In this document: positions 50,378 through 62,148 of the stretch, one piece after another
Position numbering within the stretch: position 1 is the stretch's first letter
Layout: every line of letters begins with the position of its first letter
DNA from: Tretioscincus oriximinensis
Taxonomy: Eukaryota; Chordata; Lepidosauria; Squamata; Gymnophthalmidae
Direction of reading: 5' to 3'
Length of the DNA: 64,000 nucleotides
Assembly (NCBI GenBank): GCA_022410635.1
Contig: JAJVDF010000209.1
Span: 455,678 to 519,677, forward strand
Position numbers and translations under genes: made by a program
The notes under the pieces: model-generated
Seen by the model: the letters and a program-made list of their open reading frames with translations, nothing else
Database searches by the model: none
What the model was told of the DNA's origin: nothing

Positions 50378-50972
50378 ACATCTCAAAAAGGATGTTGTGG
50401 AACTGGAGAATATGCAGAAAAGGGCAACAAGAATGATCAAGCGACTGGAGCACCTCCCTTATGAAATCCGGCTGCAACATCTGGGCCTCTTCAGCCTCAA
50501 AAGACAGCGTTTGAGAGAGACCTAACTGAAGTGTATAAAATCATGCATGGGATAGATAAGGTGAATAGAGAAAAACTATCTTCTGTATCACACAATACTA
50601 GGACCAGGGAGCATTCCTTGAAACTGATGGACAGAAGAGTGAGGACAGACAAAGGAAGTATTTTTCACCCAGAGGGTCATCAGCCTGAGGAATTTACTTC
50701 TAGAAGAAGTGGTAGTAGCTAACAGACTGGATAGCTTTAAGATAGGATTTGACAGGTTCATAGAAGCCAAGGATATAAACAGCTACTAGGATGGAGCAAC
50801 AGGCAGTATTCCTGAAATGCATTTTGCAGGGCGTTGAGAATAATTGAAGATTTGTCCTTCTTCTGTTCAATCTGCCCAGGTGTAATTGGTGGGCCACTGT
50901 GTGAGACAGAATGCTGGACTAGATGGGCTCCGGCCCGATTCAGCAGGGCTTCTCTCCTGTATGTTCCTAAGT
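50020..50972 (+). pseudogene. CR1 LINE with recognisable ORF2 C-terminus
   Basis: The longest CR1 copy in the window. One frame (50,019-50,288) holds 'FNLSKCKEMHIGTKNPNY', the end of the reverse transcriptase. The next (50,316-50,525) holds 'VRPHLEYCVQFWSPHLKKD' and 'LQHLGLFSLKRQRLRET', the typical C-terminus of CR1 ORF2. Frameshifts and stops separate them, so the copy is dead. The 3' end 'gtgtgagacagaatgctgga' and 'ctagatgggctccggcccga' closes near 50,970. It is 5'-truncated and lies in EEA1 intron 1 in the gene's sense. Confidence 0.9.
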
Positions 50973-51164
50973 TCAGTTTTTTTCCTTTTTTCCTTTCTTT
51001 TGTCTAATTAACCTAGTTGAAAGGAAGTATTAAAATGATANCTTATTGTTTTGAGGGAGGGATTCTTGATATTGGACTCATTGGTGATTGTGTTGGTTGC
51101 TCTTAGGTCTAGTTTAATGTGTTGATAGTTGTCAATAAAGCTTTAGATTATGGGGACTAAATGA

Positions 51165-51250
51165 TGATCCTCCAGATATTTCTGAACTACAAGTCCTTTC
51201 AGCATCACTATTTCCAGGCTGTTTGGAGCTTCAGCAATGCTTGTAGGCCT
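51165..51250. repeat. Short interspersed repeat scrap
   Basis: 'gatcctccagatatttctga' and 'actacaagtcctttcagcat' match a common vertebrate repeat end ('ccagatgttttggactacaa' type) that I associate with MITE-like elements. Only about 85 bp remain. Confidence 0.4.
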
Positions 51251-51976
51251 ATTGCTCAGTTTTTCCTTATTAGATGATTTGGGAATCAAGAATGTGAAGG
51301 AGCTATTTTTAAAAATGTAAAAGTATTACATTGTACAGTATTAAGAAAAAGCTATCAAAGAACAATACATAAGATATCCTGGTTCTTTTCACGATGACTC
51401 TGTTTTAATATGTAGTTCATCTTGACTCTTCATTGTCTTCTTCCATTAAAAGTCTTTCCCCCCTAAATCTAGGGTTAGGTTCTCACCTGTATTTTGTAGA
51501 AACAAATAGCTGTCAGTTCTTTGAAAGGGCTGCCAGCATCTATGTCAGAATTTACTAGCTCTCATTATTTCCTGACCGACATGTCAAAACCTGGAAACTC
51601 TGCTTATTGTGTGTAAAGGAACTTGCTCTTCTTTTATGGCACTGTGGGTGTTTTGTCTCTCTAACTCTTTCCTGCTGTATCTGATAGCATTTCACCTTAT
51701 TAGAGAGGAGGATAAACATTGCACTAGTGAGCAGGAGATACAGTAATTTCTTTTGATTTTGAGCACTGTACAGTATTCATGTACAATAACTTAGGCAGTG
51801 TACTTCTATGCACCACTCTGATGCTAAAAGTTAACTGGGAAGAAATGTCAAAATCCAGTGTCAGTTGTAATATTGAAGAAGAATGTCATTTTGTTTTACT
51901 TTGTGGTCTTAATCAGTAGGTTTTAAAATATTTATGCATGAAAACATGTTAATGTATAATTGTCTTTCTTTTTCAG

Positions 51977-52069
51977 ACCCCAGGCAGAGTGGGAACTCAG
52001 AGTTCTGACTCTGATCCCTCTGCAGCCCCTGGAAATGCAGTAGATCACAACAATGAGAGTTCTTCAGAG
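51977..52069 (+). CDS. EEA1: EEA1 exon 2
   Basis: Ninety-three bases, phase 0 at both ends, encoding 31 residues from TPGRVGTQSSDSDPSAAPG through NNESSSE. Human EEA1 has the same length here, with the same start TPGRVG and end NNESSSE. This Ser-rich, probably disordered linker joins the start peptide to the zinc finger. The acceptor is a long T tract ending 'tttttcag', and the donor is GAG|GTACAT. Reading past the donor gives an open frame to 52,180, but that is intron. Confidence 0.95.
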
Positions 52070-54239
52070 GTACATTTTTTAAAGGTTTCTTTGGGATGCT
52101 TATGCTCCATTTCTAATTGCAACAATGGTACCAAATTATATAATCAATCATCATGCAGTGTTGCTTTAAAGTCTGCTTGATGTTGTAGTTGATCTTCATT
52201 TAATAAATCCCATACTATTTTTTTTTTTTATGTGTGTGCTTTTTTAGTGGTTGAAGTCTGAGTCTTTTTCATCTTGAGAAACTTGAAACATTTTTAATGT
52301 TAATAACTCAGTCATACTCTTTTAGATTTAATTGCCTTGTATTTAATTGCCTTTCCAAACTGGAATTCATGGAACAATAACAAAAGATTAGAATATGGAT
52401 AATTTTAAAATACTATTAAAAATATTTATCATATAACTCAATAAGAAGGAAAGTGGAAATTTACTTATGCCGAGAAAGCATATCTAGACGTAACCAACGT
52501 TAGCAGAGTTTGGACAGCAGTTAATAATCCTCATGGAAGCAGACTTAAAAATAAATTCGCTTCAGAATAGAGTTGTCACACTTCTGGGATAGCCTTTGCT
52601 TTTTAAAGAATGGTTACACTCTGAGGTAGAGTGTAAAATGGATTGAGTGGGAGAAGACTTGAAGGGGAGAGAAGAGTCAGCAAGGGGAAAAGGAAGCACT
52701 GAGGGTGCATGTGGGATCCCTAAACCTCTTGCATCCCATGTCTCCCCCACCTCAGTCGCACTCCCCAGGCTGCTGTGACACTCTCCATCCCTGGTGATTC
52801 TCCCACACTTGACAAGTCACCTGGTGCCTCCTGGTAATGCCATAGCACTTATATTGGCCTTTCATGGTTCCCCATCTGGGGTGGGGTGGGGGAGGAAGAT
52901 AAATGTTGTAGCCAGTTTGCTAAGAAGATATTTGGGGGCAAGGGAGGCTGCTGGGCTGGAGGGTGAATGGAAATCACAAATGGGAGGGGGAAGAGAATGC
53001 TAGAGTCATGAGACTTCCCAAGTAAATAGNGTTTCTCACATATACCTCCAGAGCTTCTCTTTCCTACCATTGATTCCTCCTTCCAGAATTGTAACCATAC
53101 TATAAAGGCAAAGGTCTATGCCGGAGTGTTTCATTGCACTACATTACACATTAATTTATTTTAAGTCAACTTCAGTGAGAATTCCCGTATTAACTGCTGT
53201 CTGACTCTGGTTTTAATAAACGGATCATTGAATATATGACGATGTTCTTCCAGAGTTTTTAAGGTCAATATAAACATTTTAGACTGATACTAGGCCCTTA
53301 TTTCAGAATAAAGTTCAGAACTTTGGACTAGGCCAAGCTCTGTCTCTTCTAATCGCATTTTATCTATAGGATGCTGAAAAGGATACCCTAATTCAGTTTA
53401 GTTGCAGAGCTTAAGGTTGAAACTTAAAGCTGAAGTAGAGCCAATATATCTTGACTATGTAGGTATACAGATAGCATACCCTGTGTTTTGCTATACTAGA
53501 GTAGACCCTTTTTTGCAGTACTCTGGGTCCGCTATAAAACTGGACAGATCAAATGGAAGGTACTTGGTCTTCTGAGCCTTGTTGCTGCTAAGGGCTCTTC
53601 CAGAGGCAATTGTAGAGAATGGGATCTGAATGGACCATCTTCAGCGGTCCTGTTTATTTCATCAATAACCTTTCCCAGTTTGAAACAGCTAGTCCTGTCC
53701 CAGAACACTGCACCAAGTCTGGCAAGGGTCTTAACAAACGACATGCAGTTAGTCTAACTGGAATAATAATTGGTGTACTCTGATATTTAATAATTTCTAA
53801 CCAGCTATTTTTGACACATGGAAGTATTAGACTGTTTTAAAGTCATTCTCCGTACTTGGATGACATGTCCTCTCAGTTCCTACATTGTGTATGCATGTTT
53901 ATTGCATAGAATGAATAGAACTACTTAGCTTGTGAGGCGGTACTATTTAAAACTGGAATGGAAGACTTTTGGAAGTATATAATATTCATTGTTAAGGCTT
54001 GACTGAGCACTTGTAGTTTATGTTAAATATTAATGAAGATGTCTTCTACTAAAGCTATAAGATTGTATCCCATGTGATGTTTTAGATTTGAACTTTTTTT
54101 TTGCTTCTTTATTGTACTAGCTAAAATGCTTACTCATAGTGTGTTAAGAATATAATACTGTTCATGGAAAAAACTGTTGGGGACTTCCTCAGATTGATAC
54201 AGGAAATGGTATGTCTCTGAAAGCAGGAGCCGGAAGACT

Positions 54240-54340
54240 GTGAATTCATATCCTACTAACTGAGTTCTGAGGGGGCCTTGTAAAAAAGGATTGCTGGTCT
54301 AGATAGGCTTTCGGCCTTATTCTGACAGGATATTTCTTGA
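54240..54340 (+). mobile_element. Possible decayed CR1-type 3' end
   Basis: 'ggattgctggtctagatagg' and 'ctttcggccttattctgaca' resemble the 'gctggactagatgggcc' block of CR1 tails but are strongly diverged. Confidence 0.4.
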
Positions 54341-54672
54341 CCTGATTTGCACTTGGCCTTATTCTGTTTCAGAAAGAGGACATGGCTGGAATGGCATGTG
54401 AACAGCAGGCTCCTTAGACCAGTTTCTGGATCATAATAAACACAAGTGTAAATCAAGCCCTTGTATTCTTAAGACCCTTTGTGGAATGCACATTCTCCCT
54501 TCCACATGATGGCACAGTTGCCTCCCTTTGACTAGACTAGCATGTAAAAGAGTGACTGCTAGTATTCTTGCTGTTCTGATATTCTGGCTAGTATGAAATC
54601 ACCTTTGATTTAGGTTTCTCAGAATGCTATGTCTGATCCAAAAGGTGTAAAAATGTTCCCCTTAGGAAGGTA

Positions 54673-54912
54673 NAAATGGCGCCATGACTAAGAACCGGTC
54701 TTTCAACAGAGAGATCTGGTTTTTGAGGCCGTGTCAGATGTAAAGATGGGTGAGCACCCTCTACTGGCCTTCAGAGGGTGTTCAAAAAACCAGTACAATT
54801 AGATAACTGAGTATCACCATTAATCTAGTACGCCGGTTTGTGTCCCTTAGGGTCAGACGGGCACTATATAAAAACCAGATTGTTCTCCTTCTCCTCTTCT
54901 TCTTCTTCTTTT
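54673..54912 (+). mobile_element. Sauria-type SINE, full length, in EEA1 intron 2
   Basis: The head ('aaatggcgccatgactaaga', then 'gtgagcaccctctactggcc') and tail ('cactatataaaaaccagatt') match the copies at 5,041 and 26,165. It ends in a CTT simple repeat, which fits a tRNA-derived SINE inserted by LINE machinery. Sense orientation relative to EEA1. Confidence 0.8.
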
Positions 54913-57075
54913 GGGAACTTGAGAATATTAATTCTGGGCTTAGATTTCAAATCTATTGCACCCATTTTGAAGCATGGGTTAACGTGTTCTATTTTAGAAA
55001 CATACATTCAGATGTCATCTGATAATTTTTTGTTCTGTGAGCTATATGAAAACAATTGAGTTGTATGAAAAAACACATCTTGTTCTTTTGAGCAGAATAT
55101 GCAAATCATTGGGATATGTAGTTTTCCGGACTGTTCTAAATTTTCATAGATAAGATTTCATACCAAAACAATAGATTGAAAGGCAACCCAAGGCAGTTTG
55201 AAAGTTTTGTTTTGCCTCAAGAGCCGTTTTTTCACTTCTCTTTGCACAGAGGTGAAAGGTCTTTTACAAGAGGGCAAATAGGTTTAGGAAATACTTTATA
55301 GCCTTAGGTAAACATGATGACATCTGAATTATATGGCAAAGGTAGAATATGCTCTTCTTCGTAATATTCTTATTCATGTTATTGCATTGCATGACAGTGT
55401 CTGTATGTTGCAGGTTGTTCGAATTCTGAATTGTGCCACTGTGCTTTCGTAGTGATTTTGTGCCATAATAGTTTGAATCTAAGTAGTTTATCTCCCTTGG
55501 TAAATTCCATATTGAAATAGGTGTGGAGGTCTAGTGGACTTCTACTTCTGCTCAGTAAAAATCAATAGAGCATATAAATCAACAGAGTCTTTATTGGTGT
55601 GTTTCAATAATGCCACTTTTTTACGTTAAAACCAGCTTTTGATGACAGATCCTTTAATCAGTTTGGATCCTCTCAAGGCTGATTACTTTTTGCCATTCTG
55701 TTTAGCACCAGATAAGTCTAGAAACTTTCCAAGAGTGAGCGGATTTCTTGATGGAATAAGAGCTTGAGGTAGAATAAAATGGGGAGTAAGAAGCAGATTG
55801 GCACAGAACTGTTAAAGAACAATAGGAAAACTTAATGAACAGCAGGAAGTTTAAGGGTTTGAGAGGTAAGATCTGCCTGTTGAGGATAAGAGTCATATTG
55901 CTTTCTAATTTGAGAGAAGTTGCTGTCAGTTGTGCCTTGGAAGACAAGAGGGCTTCTTGGATTAAGGCAATTTGAATTGATACTGCAGCAAAATTGCAAG
56001 CAGATTTAAGAATATAAGACATTTTCCATTGAATTGGCCTCATCTTGTTCAACAACTTGTTTTTACAGTAGTAGCTGTACAAAGAACTCCACAAATCAAG
56101 TGTAGGTAAAAAAAATGTTTTTCTCACACTCCTCCAAAACTGACCTTTAGGGAATACTATTTCTGTTTGAGGAAATCATTCAACTATAGGGCTCATAGTT
56201 TTAAGCTCCTTTTGAGACTTAAAACTCATCATGTGGTAGTGAATTTCTAAGTCCAGAATGCATTTTGTGAAAGTGTATTTCCTTTTCTCATCTTGACTCC
56301 TTCATTGTTCAGTTTCATTTGGTGACTCTTAATGCTGGTGTTTTGGGAAGAGAATTTTTTTTCCTTATCTACTTTGTCTTCATTGTTCAATCTCTCTAGA
56401 ATTTCCTTCCCTCCTTTCTTTATACTCTTGACTTCCACAGGGCACAGGGAATCATTGGGTAGTACTTCTAATATATTTAAGTAATAGTAATAAGACATCT
56501 ACATTATTTTGATATTGTGGTCTCAGCTTCTCTTTTGTCTTTCTTGACTAGAATTGCATTTTTCATTTTTGCAATTTCTGAATGTTTTAGTGCCTGCATA
56601 GAAAATAATTGCTGCATCCTCTTCAGCACTATTCAGCATCCTATCTAGCTTGTGTATGACATCTGCAACCATTTCTTGAATGGTGGAAGGAGAATTAACT
56701 ATATTTAAAAGGTTTTAGCCAGGGGCCTCAGATCTTGCTTTATGTCACCTACGTGGGAGAAGCACTTCCAGGAAAATTAATTTGCTTTCTGCTTCTGTTT
56801 TGTTGTTTGTCTAATTTAAACTATTAAATAAAATTATATTAACTATATAATAAAATATATTTTAACTGTAGTCCTTTTTCAGTTTCGAATTTGTACATGT
56901 TTTTCTTTTGTATGAATTGTTCAATATTATACTGAGATCTCTTGGTGCCAAAAAAACAATAAAATTGGAACAGTAACAAGGATGCCGTCTATTAGGACTT
57001 ACTGAGGAATATCTATTTTGGTATTTTTAAATTTGTTTAAAATCTATATGCCTTAAAAAAAAACCTGTTTCACAG

Positions 57076-57225
57076 GGCTTCATCTGTCCAATGTGTATGA
57101 AAATGTATGTTACTTCTACTGAGCTGTGTGAACATTACCAGAATGAACATTCTGGGACAGAGACAAGAAGACTAGAACTCCCTACTGCTACTGTGGGTCT
57201 TATTTATTTGGCCTCAGCAGCTTAG
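57076..57225 (+). CDS. EEA1: Candidate alternative zinc-finger exon of EEA1 (duplicate of exon 3)
   Basis: After the acceptor 'cctgtttcacag' a frame in phase 0, the same as exon 3, encodes GFICPMCMKMYVTSTELCEH followed by YQNEHSG. It is an intact C2H2 finger with C-X2-C-X12-H-X4-H spacing, identical to that of exon 3. Over the 25 residues through the last His, 13 are identical to exon 3, yet 7 of those 13 use a different codon, so the match is old and protein-level. Residues matching Phe41, Ile42, Pro44, Met47 and Tyr60 of human EEA1, which I recall as Rab5 contacts, are kept. The frame runs on to TAG at 57,223. Possible donors: 57,193 (GTGGGT, weak, phase 0) and 57,239 (GTGAAA, after the stop). 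It could be a cassette exon, an alternative last exon or a dying duplicate. The 3' boundary is uncertain. Confidence 0.68.
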   Translation, partial: GFICPMCMKMYVTSTELCEHYQNEHSGTETRRLELPTATVGLIYLASAA

Positions 57226-59374
57226 TACTGGGATGCTGGTGAAAACTGAGTTCTTTCTTATGGCAATAGCTCTGGTGTAGGGCTTTTCAGGTATTCTGGT
57301 GAACTCTTGATCTAGGTATTTTTTCTGGCTGGATACTGAATGCTGCATGTCCTTTGCGTAATGGGTACTGTTTTCTTTCTGGTTTTCATGTATCTGTATG
57401 GAATGGTTTTATAATTAATGATGATTGGTCTTTATTTGAAAGAATTTTGCATGCTTCATCTTTTATCTGCATATTCTACATTATCTTCATACAGAATGAA
57501 ATGTGTGGAATGTAATTGTAACCACACCCATTGACTTGGTTTTTGATGCATCCAATCTCTAAGCAAAAATATTTTTAAAGAATGCAGCTATCCCAAGTAG
57601 CAAGTTGCTTTTGTGGAACTGTTGCTTGTTTTGGTATTTCCCAATAATTATTGCATATTTTAGTAACTATAGATACTGGAACTATTATAGTCTTTCTCCA
57701 TTGCATTTCACTTATAGTTGTGAATGTTTTGATACTCTTATTCTCTCACTGCTCCTCTTTAAAAGGTCTCTAGAATTTATTGTGGAAACATACTTTTTCT
57801 CAATCATAATTGAAAATTTGGTAGTAAATATAACTATTTTTGTGCAGTTGAAAAAAATATAATTAATTATATTTTTATTTTAAAATGTCATTAATTCTAA
57901 ATGAGTATTAAACATTCTTCAGTCCTGAAGAAATGAATTTAATTCAGAGTTTGTTTTTAGTAGGATAGTCTAGAAAAAAATGGATTATGTCCAGTCTTTA
58001 GGCTTGAAAAAGAAGAACAGCGTTTTTAACCCCGATTTTCTCACCCGAAAGGACTCAAATCCAAAGTTCCTGCTTAACCTTTCATGGCCAAATGGGAGAG
58101 GGAGGGAGAGATAAGAGCCCAAGTAAAATCAGGACTCAGTTTAAGTGTCCTTACGGGAAACTTAATTTTTTTGATTTTCAGACTAACACAGATTGGATTA
58201 TTTATCTACTTGAAAGCACTTTCTTGAGGGAGAGAATGGTAAACACAAGTGGGTTAAGCCCTTTTCCTGCTCCTTTTTGAAAGCTTATAGCCTAAAATAA
58301 AGAAAAAGGTTACAAAAATAGGTATTGTCCATTTTCCCCAAAAGTTGAATCAGACTAGGACTGAGTTAAGCAGGCTAGTTCACGTTTGAAACATTGCTAC
58401 ATGTGCTGTAAGAGAACAGCAATCTTACAAGTAGCATTAGTACTGGCTTCCAAGAGGAAATGTAATAATTAGAGAGTTTACCAAATGAATTTGGTGTCTT
58501 TATTTTGCCTTCTCCTTGCAGTATCATAAATGATGCTGCATATTCATTGTTTCCTTTTGTACTGAATATTTTGTTTTATTACAAACATCTTCAAAAGGTT
58601 GACAATAAAATAAATTTATATTAAAGATATATAAAGTATCATTTAATTATCCATTTATTTTAGATGGCTGATCTTAACAGCTGTACTTACACTTGATTCT
58701 GTTGTGTATAATGAACAAACAATATAAATTTTTCTACCTATCCGTTTTTAAGCTACTAACGCAAAAGGGCTGAAATTGGCACTACTAAACATTGAACGTC
58801 TCACAAGAAGTTGTTAAGTTACACCTGCAAACTTTTAGCAGTTACATTAGCTGAGATCAATTTTTATTATATCAGTATAATTCTGTAATTAAATTGAGAT
58901 TACAGCTATGGATATATTTTGTAGTTTCGTAAACAGGCTAATTTTCAGGTGCTGTAAAATTTATTAATAGAAGATACTTTCTGATCTCTTCTATGACTAT
59001 GCAAAATTCTGTTCCTTAAAAGAAGTTGGATATGTCAGAGGCTAGGGTTTGACTAGTACTCTGCTTTGTATGTTTTTCATTTTTGCATATTTTAGAATGA
59101 TAGTATGAGAAACCCAAGAACTCAGTTTCAGGCAGCTGTTCATAATGCTATTTTTTCCCTGCCACCTGTTATTAATATTCCTTCCTTGAGCAAGATTACT
59201 CAAAAGGTTCTGCTGCAGCTTCTGGGTGAAACTGATTGTATAGATATATTCCAGCGTGAAAATGTCTTGGTGACCCTTGATGGTGTTTAATGCTGTGGCC
59301 ATGGTATTTTACTAGAGAGACTCCCTGGATTAAGAATTGAGGGCACTACTGAAAGACACCCCACATTTCCCTTT

Positions 59375-59525
59375 TGAGTTTATTTATACTTATATCCTGC
59401 CTATACTTATACTAAGCCAACAATAAAAACAAAAGTACAAAATTGACATATTCAAAACAGTATCTGAAGGTGGGGGGGAAAAGACATTTTTTCACCCAGA
59501 GGCCTGGTTAAAGAGGTGTGTAAAG
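59375..59525 (-). mobile_element. L2-like repeat, reverse orientation
   Basis: 'tttatttatacttatatcct' is followed by 'aacaataaaaacaaaagtac' and 'acagtatctgaaggtgg', then 'cacccagaggcctggttaaa'. The order is the same as at 20,718 and 28,586. Confidence 0.55.
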
Positions 59526-59699
59526 CAACTACAAGATGCATTTGTATTTTAGACTGAAGTGTTTTCAGTTTATTGCTGACTCTGCAATTAATTTCTCTTG
59601 AGTCAGAAGAGGTAATTCAAGTGATGCTTGTAGACCTTGATGGAATGGATGACCACCTCTAAACATTTGCCTGTTGGACTTGGCATTGAACTTAGAATG

Positions 59700-59892
59700 G
59701 ATGTTAATCCTGCCTCTGGGATAGAGCAGCAGGCAGTAATTCTTGAAATGCCATTTGTAGGATGTTGAGAACAGGTGAGGTATTTGCTTTCTTCCACTTG
59801 AGCGTTCCCAGAAGTAATGGGTGGTTCACTGTGTGAGACAGAATGCTAGAATGATGTGGCCCAAATCATCAGGGCTCCTCTTATGAATTGAC
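59700..59892 (+). mobile_element. CR1 LINE 3' end, diverged
   Basis: 'tcttgaaatgccatttgtag', 'gatgttgagaacaggtgagg', 'ggttcactgtgtgagacaga' and 'agggctcctcttatg' follow the CR1 tail order. Sense to EEA1, in intron 2. Confidence 0.8.
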
Positions 59893-60189
59893 ATTCTCAT
59901 ACAGGATAAAGTACTCCTATGTAAATGCTAAACTGTTACAGGAAGCACCTGTGTTCTCAGTGACAGAGAGTGCTTATGTCTAGGTTATATGTCGGCACCC
60001 TGGCTGTTACTCAATAGAGGTAGCATGCCTTCAGTTGTACATGCATGGAGTGGAATGCTATAGTTCGCATTTGAAGATGGTCTAGAGACTGTAAGCAGTT
60101 TCCGTGCATGGCTAAAACCTGCCTCTACCCAGCCTTTGATTCCTACCTCTGTCTGGGTTTTTTCCTTTCAGTGTGGATGGGTATGTTGG

Positions 60190-60312
60190 AAGGAAGAATT
60201 TATTTTGAGTACATTTTTAATAATTTGTACTATTTGTATTGTCATCTACTCTGGGACATGTTGCTAAAGAGCGGGAATTTTTTTTTACACTAATACCAAT
60301 AAATAAAATTCA
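60190..60312 (+). mobile_element. LINE tail (L2- or CR1-like)
   Basis: 'tttgtattgtcatctactct', then 'gctaaagagcgggaatt' and the end 'aataccaataaataaaa' recall the 'aaagcgggatataaa...aataaata' tail common in reptile LINEs and SINEs. Confidence 0.45.
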
Positions 60313-60519
60313 GCAGAATGTTGCACATTATTTCTAGATTGCAAACACTGAATTGGCTATCAATAGGGTGCAACTTCGTTTCACATTGCTAATTTTAACC
60401 TTTACATGAAAGGTTTTCTAGTCTTTTACTAACCATATCAGAATTGCACATTCAAATTTAACCTTGTGGAATAAAATTGTACCTGAGCTAAGACAAAGGT
60501 TTTTAAACTGGTTTTCGAC

Positions 60520-60595
60520 AGTTTTATTTATTTATTTATTTATTATTTTTACTTATATCCCGTCCCATACCTGAAGGTCTCAGTTGAACATATGT
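60520..60595 (-). mobile_element. L2-like tail, reverse orientation
   Basis: (TTTA)n is followed by 'ttacttatatcccgtcccat' and 'acctgaaggtctcag', the reverse of the tail at 17,820-17,895. Confidence 0.6.
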
Positions 60596-62148
60596 TAGCA
60601 TTCTTCTCTGGATATTTCCTTTGTGTTTTCTATTTATGTGTTTCAGTTTTTGAATTTGATAGTTTTTAAGTTGGTATTTTAATTTTGTAGAGGTCTGGGC
60701 ACTGTACAATAATATATTGGAGCATAAATATGAATGAATAAATAAATTGGCATTGTTTTCTATAGCATGTGTGGGATGATACATAATTGTACCTGATGGT
60801 TGCATCAGAGGCTGGTTTGCATCTAATACCAAATGAGAAATGTGCAGAAGTTCAACTGCTCAGAGAAGCCTGGGATTGTCAGGTACTTTGTAGAAGGTGC
60901 AGATAATTTCTCTCTCACTTTCTCTCATGATAGACAGACCACATCATTGCGCAGCAACAGCACAGCGTTGTGACAATGTTGCACCTGTATGCAGTGTGAC
61001 CCCACTTAACGGAGAGAAACAGAATATCAGTGACCAGATTACTGAATATGTACAATATTCAATATGTGAAATTACTACGTACAAAAGCCAGAAGTGATGT
61101 TATGTATTTGTTGGTTAACATTTTAGCTTTGTCTCCAGTGATGGCATGACAAATATTTTTTTAATAATTTATTTTATTTTAATATTTTATTGTAGCTGAT
61201 AAGTTAGGAAAGATATTTTAAAGTGATGAACAGGCAGACTTAAGCAAAGCCATTTCTTTATTTTTGCTTTTTGAGGGCTGTCACCGGCAATGGCTACTGG
61301 TAGAACTGGGAGAACTTCAGCATGCATTGTTGCTGTAGCACAAGTAATAACACAAAAATGTGGCACTGACATTGACACCAGCATCTGCTTTTGATCTAAA
61401 CCCTTGTCATCTAGCAGAACTGGGGATGAATTGTGGGTCAACCTGGACCTAAAATCAACCAAACAGTTCATAAATTCCCCATGGCGTGTTTCAGCTCTTA
61501 CCCTTTCCCATCCTGTTAAGTTGCAGGTGTTCCTTCGGTCTCTTCTCTCTTTCACAATTGCTTCATGTTAAGCTCCTGGTCTCACCTCAGCCATCAGTCT
61601 TTACCTTGTTATGAGCACCTGTTGCTCCACAATGCTCTGAGACTACATGGAGCAGGACAGGGAAGTGACAGGCATCTGTTGAGATCAAGTTAGGACAAGA
61701 TACATTGCAGGAATTGAGGAGCATAACCTAAGGCTTAGTAGTGTATGACTAGAAAAAGGGGTAAGATTGTGATGAAACCTAGAACATAGGTAAGGAGTTA
61801 AGGCTTGGGACTTAGTAGCACATGATTGGAAAAAGGGAAAGACAGAGACAGGGAAGTGTTCATGCAAATATGAAGCAACAAACTGTTGAATTTCTCCCAG
61901 TTCGGTTTGATTTTTGGACTAAACTCTCCTGGTTCAATATAAATCTAGTTTGTACTGAACTATTCAGCATATTCTTAATTCTGCTTTTCTCTTTATACCT
62001 GTCTTCTATCAATGAAAGCTATACTATCATAATTACTTTTTCTTGCTAGTTTTTTTCTTGCTTATTCAATAATGAGTTGGTACAAAATCAGTACTGTTTA
62101 AATAAATTGTAAAGTAAATATTAATTTTTTAAAAAAATTATGTTACAG

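Larger units (their letters stand above)
47368..51976 (+). other. EEA1: EEA1 intron 1
   Basis: Its first 500 bp remain CpG- and GC-rich and hold the C tract at 47,530-47,568. Further on are a 13-base C run at 48,796-48,808, a possible L2-like scrap near 49,075-49,160, the LINE-like piece at 49,500-49,830, the CR1 copy at 50,020-50,970 and a repeat scrap at 51,165-51,250. No other exon was recognised. Confidence 0.8.
52070..62148 (+). other. EEA1: EEA1 intron 2
   Basis: About 10 kb. Holds the candidate alternative exon at 57,076, a Sauria SINE at 54,673, possible CR1 remnants at 54,240 and 59,700, and L2-like repeats at 59,375, 60,190 and 60,520. The remaining parts (52,100-54,200, 54,920-57,060, 57,240-59,370 and 60,600-62,120) show no feature I can name. 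Poly(A)-signal-like ATTAAA (57,907) and AATAAA (58,296) lie downstream of the candidate exon. Confidence 0.8.

Noticed and set aside
52070..52180. Extension of EEA1 exon 2 past its donor to a stop
   Set aside because: The GAG|GTACAT donor and human-like exon length argue for splicing at 52,069; the extension has no conserved residues.
55702..56127. A 141-codon open frame on the - strand in EEA1 intron 2
   Set aside because: I considered a LINE ORF1 remnant because of the repeated Leu/Ser pattern, but no family motif could be recognised and neighbouring frames are closed.
59105..59290. A 61-codon open frame that reads smoothly, considered as another EEA1 alternative exon
   Set aside because: No resemblance to EEA1, no phase-matched flanking splice sites and no known domain.
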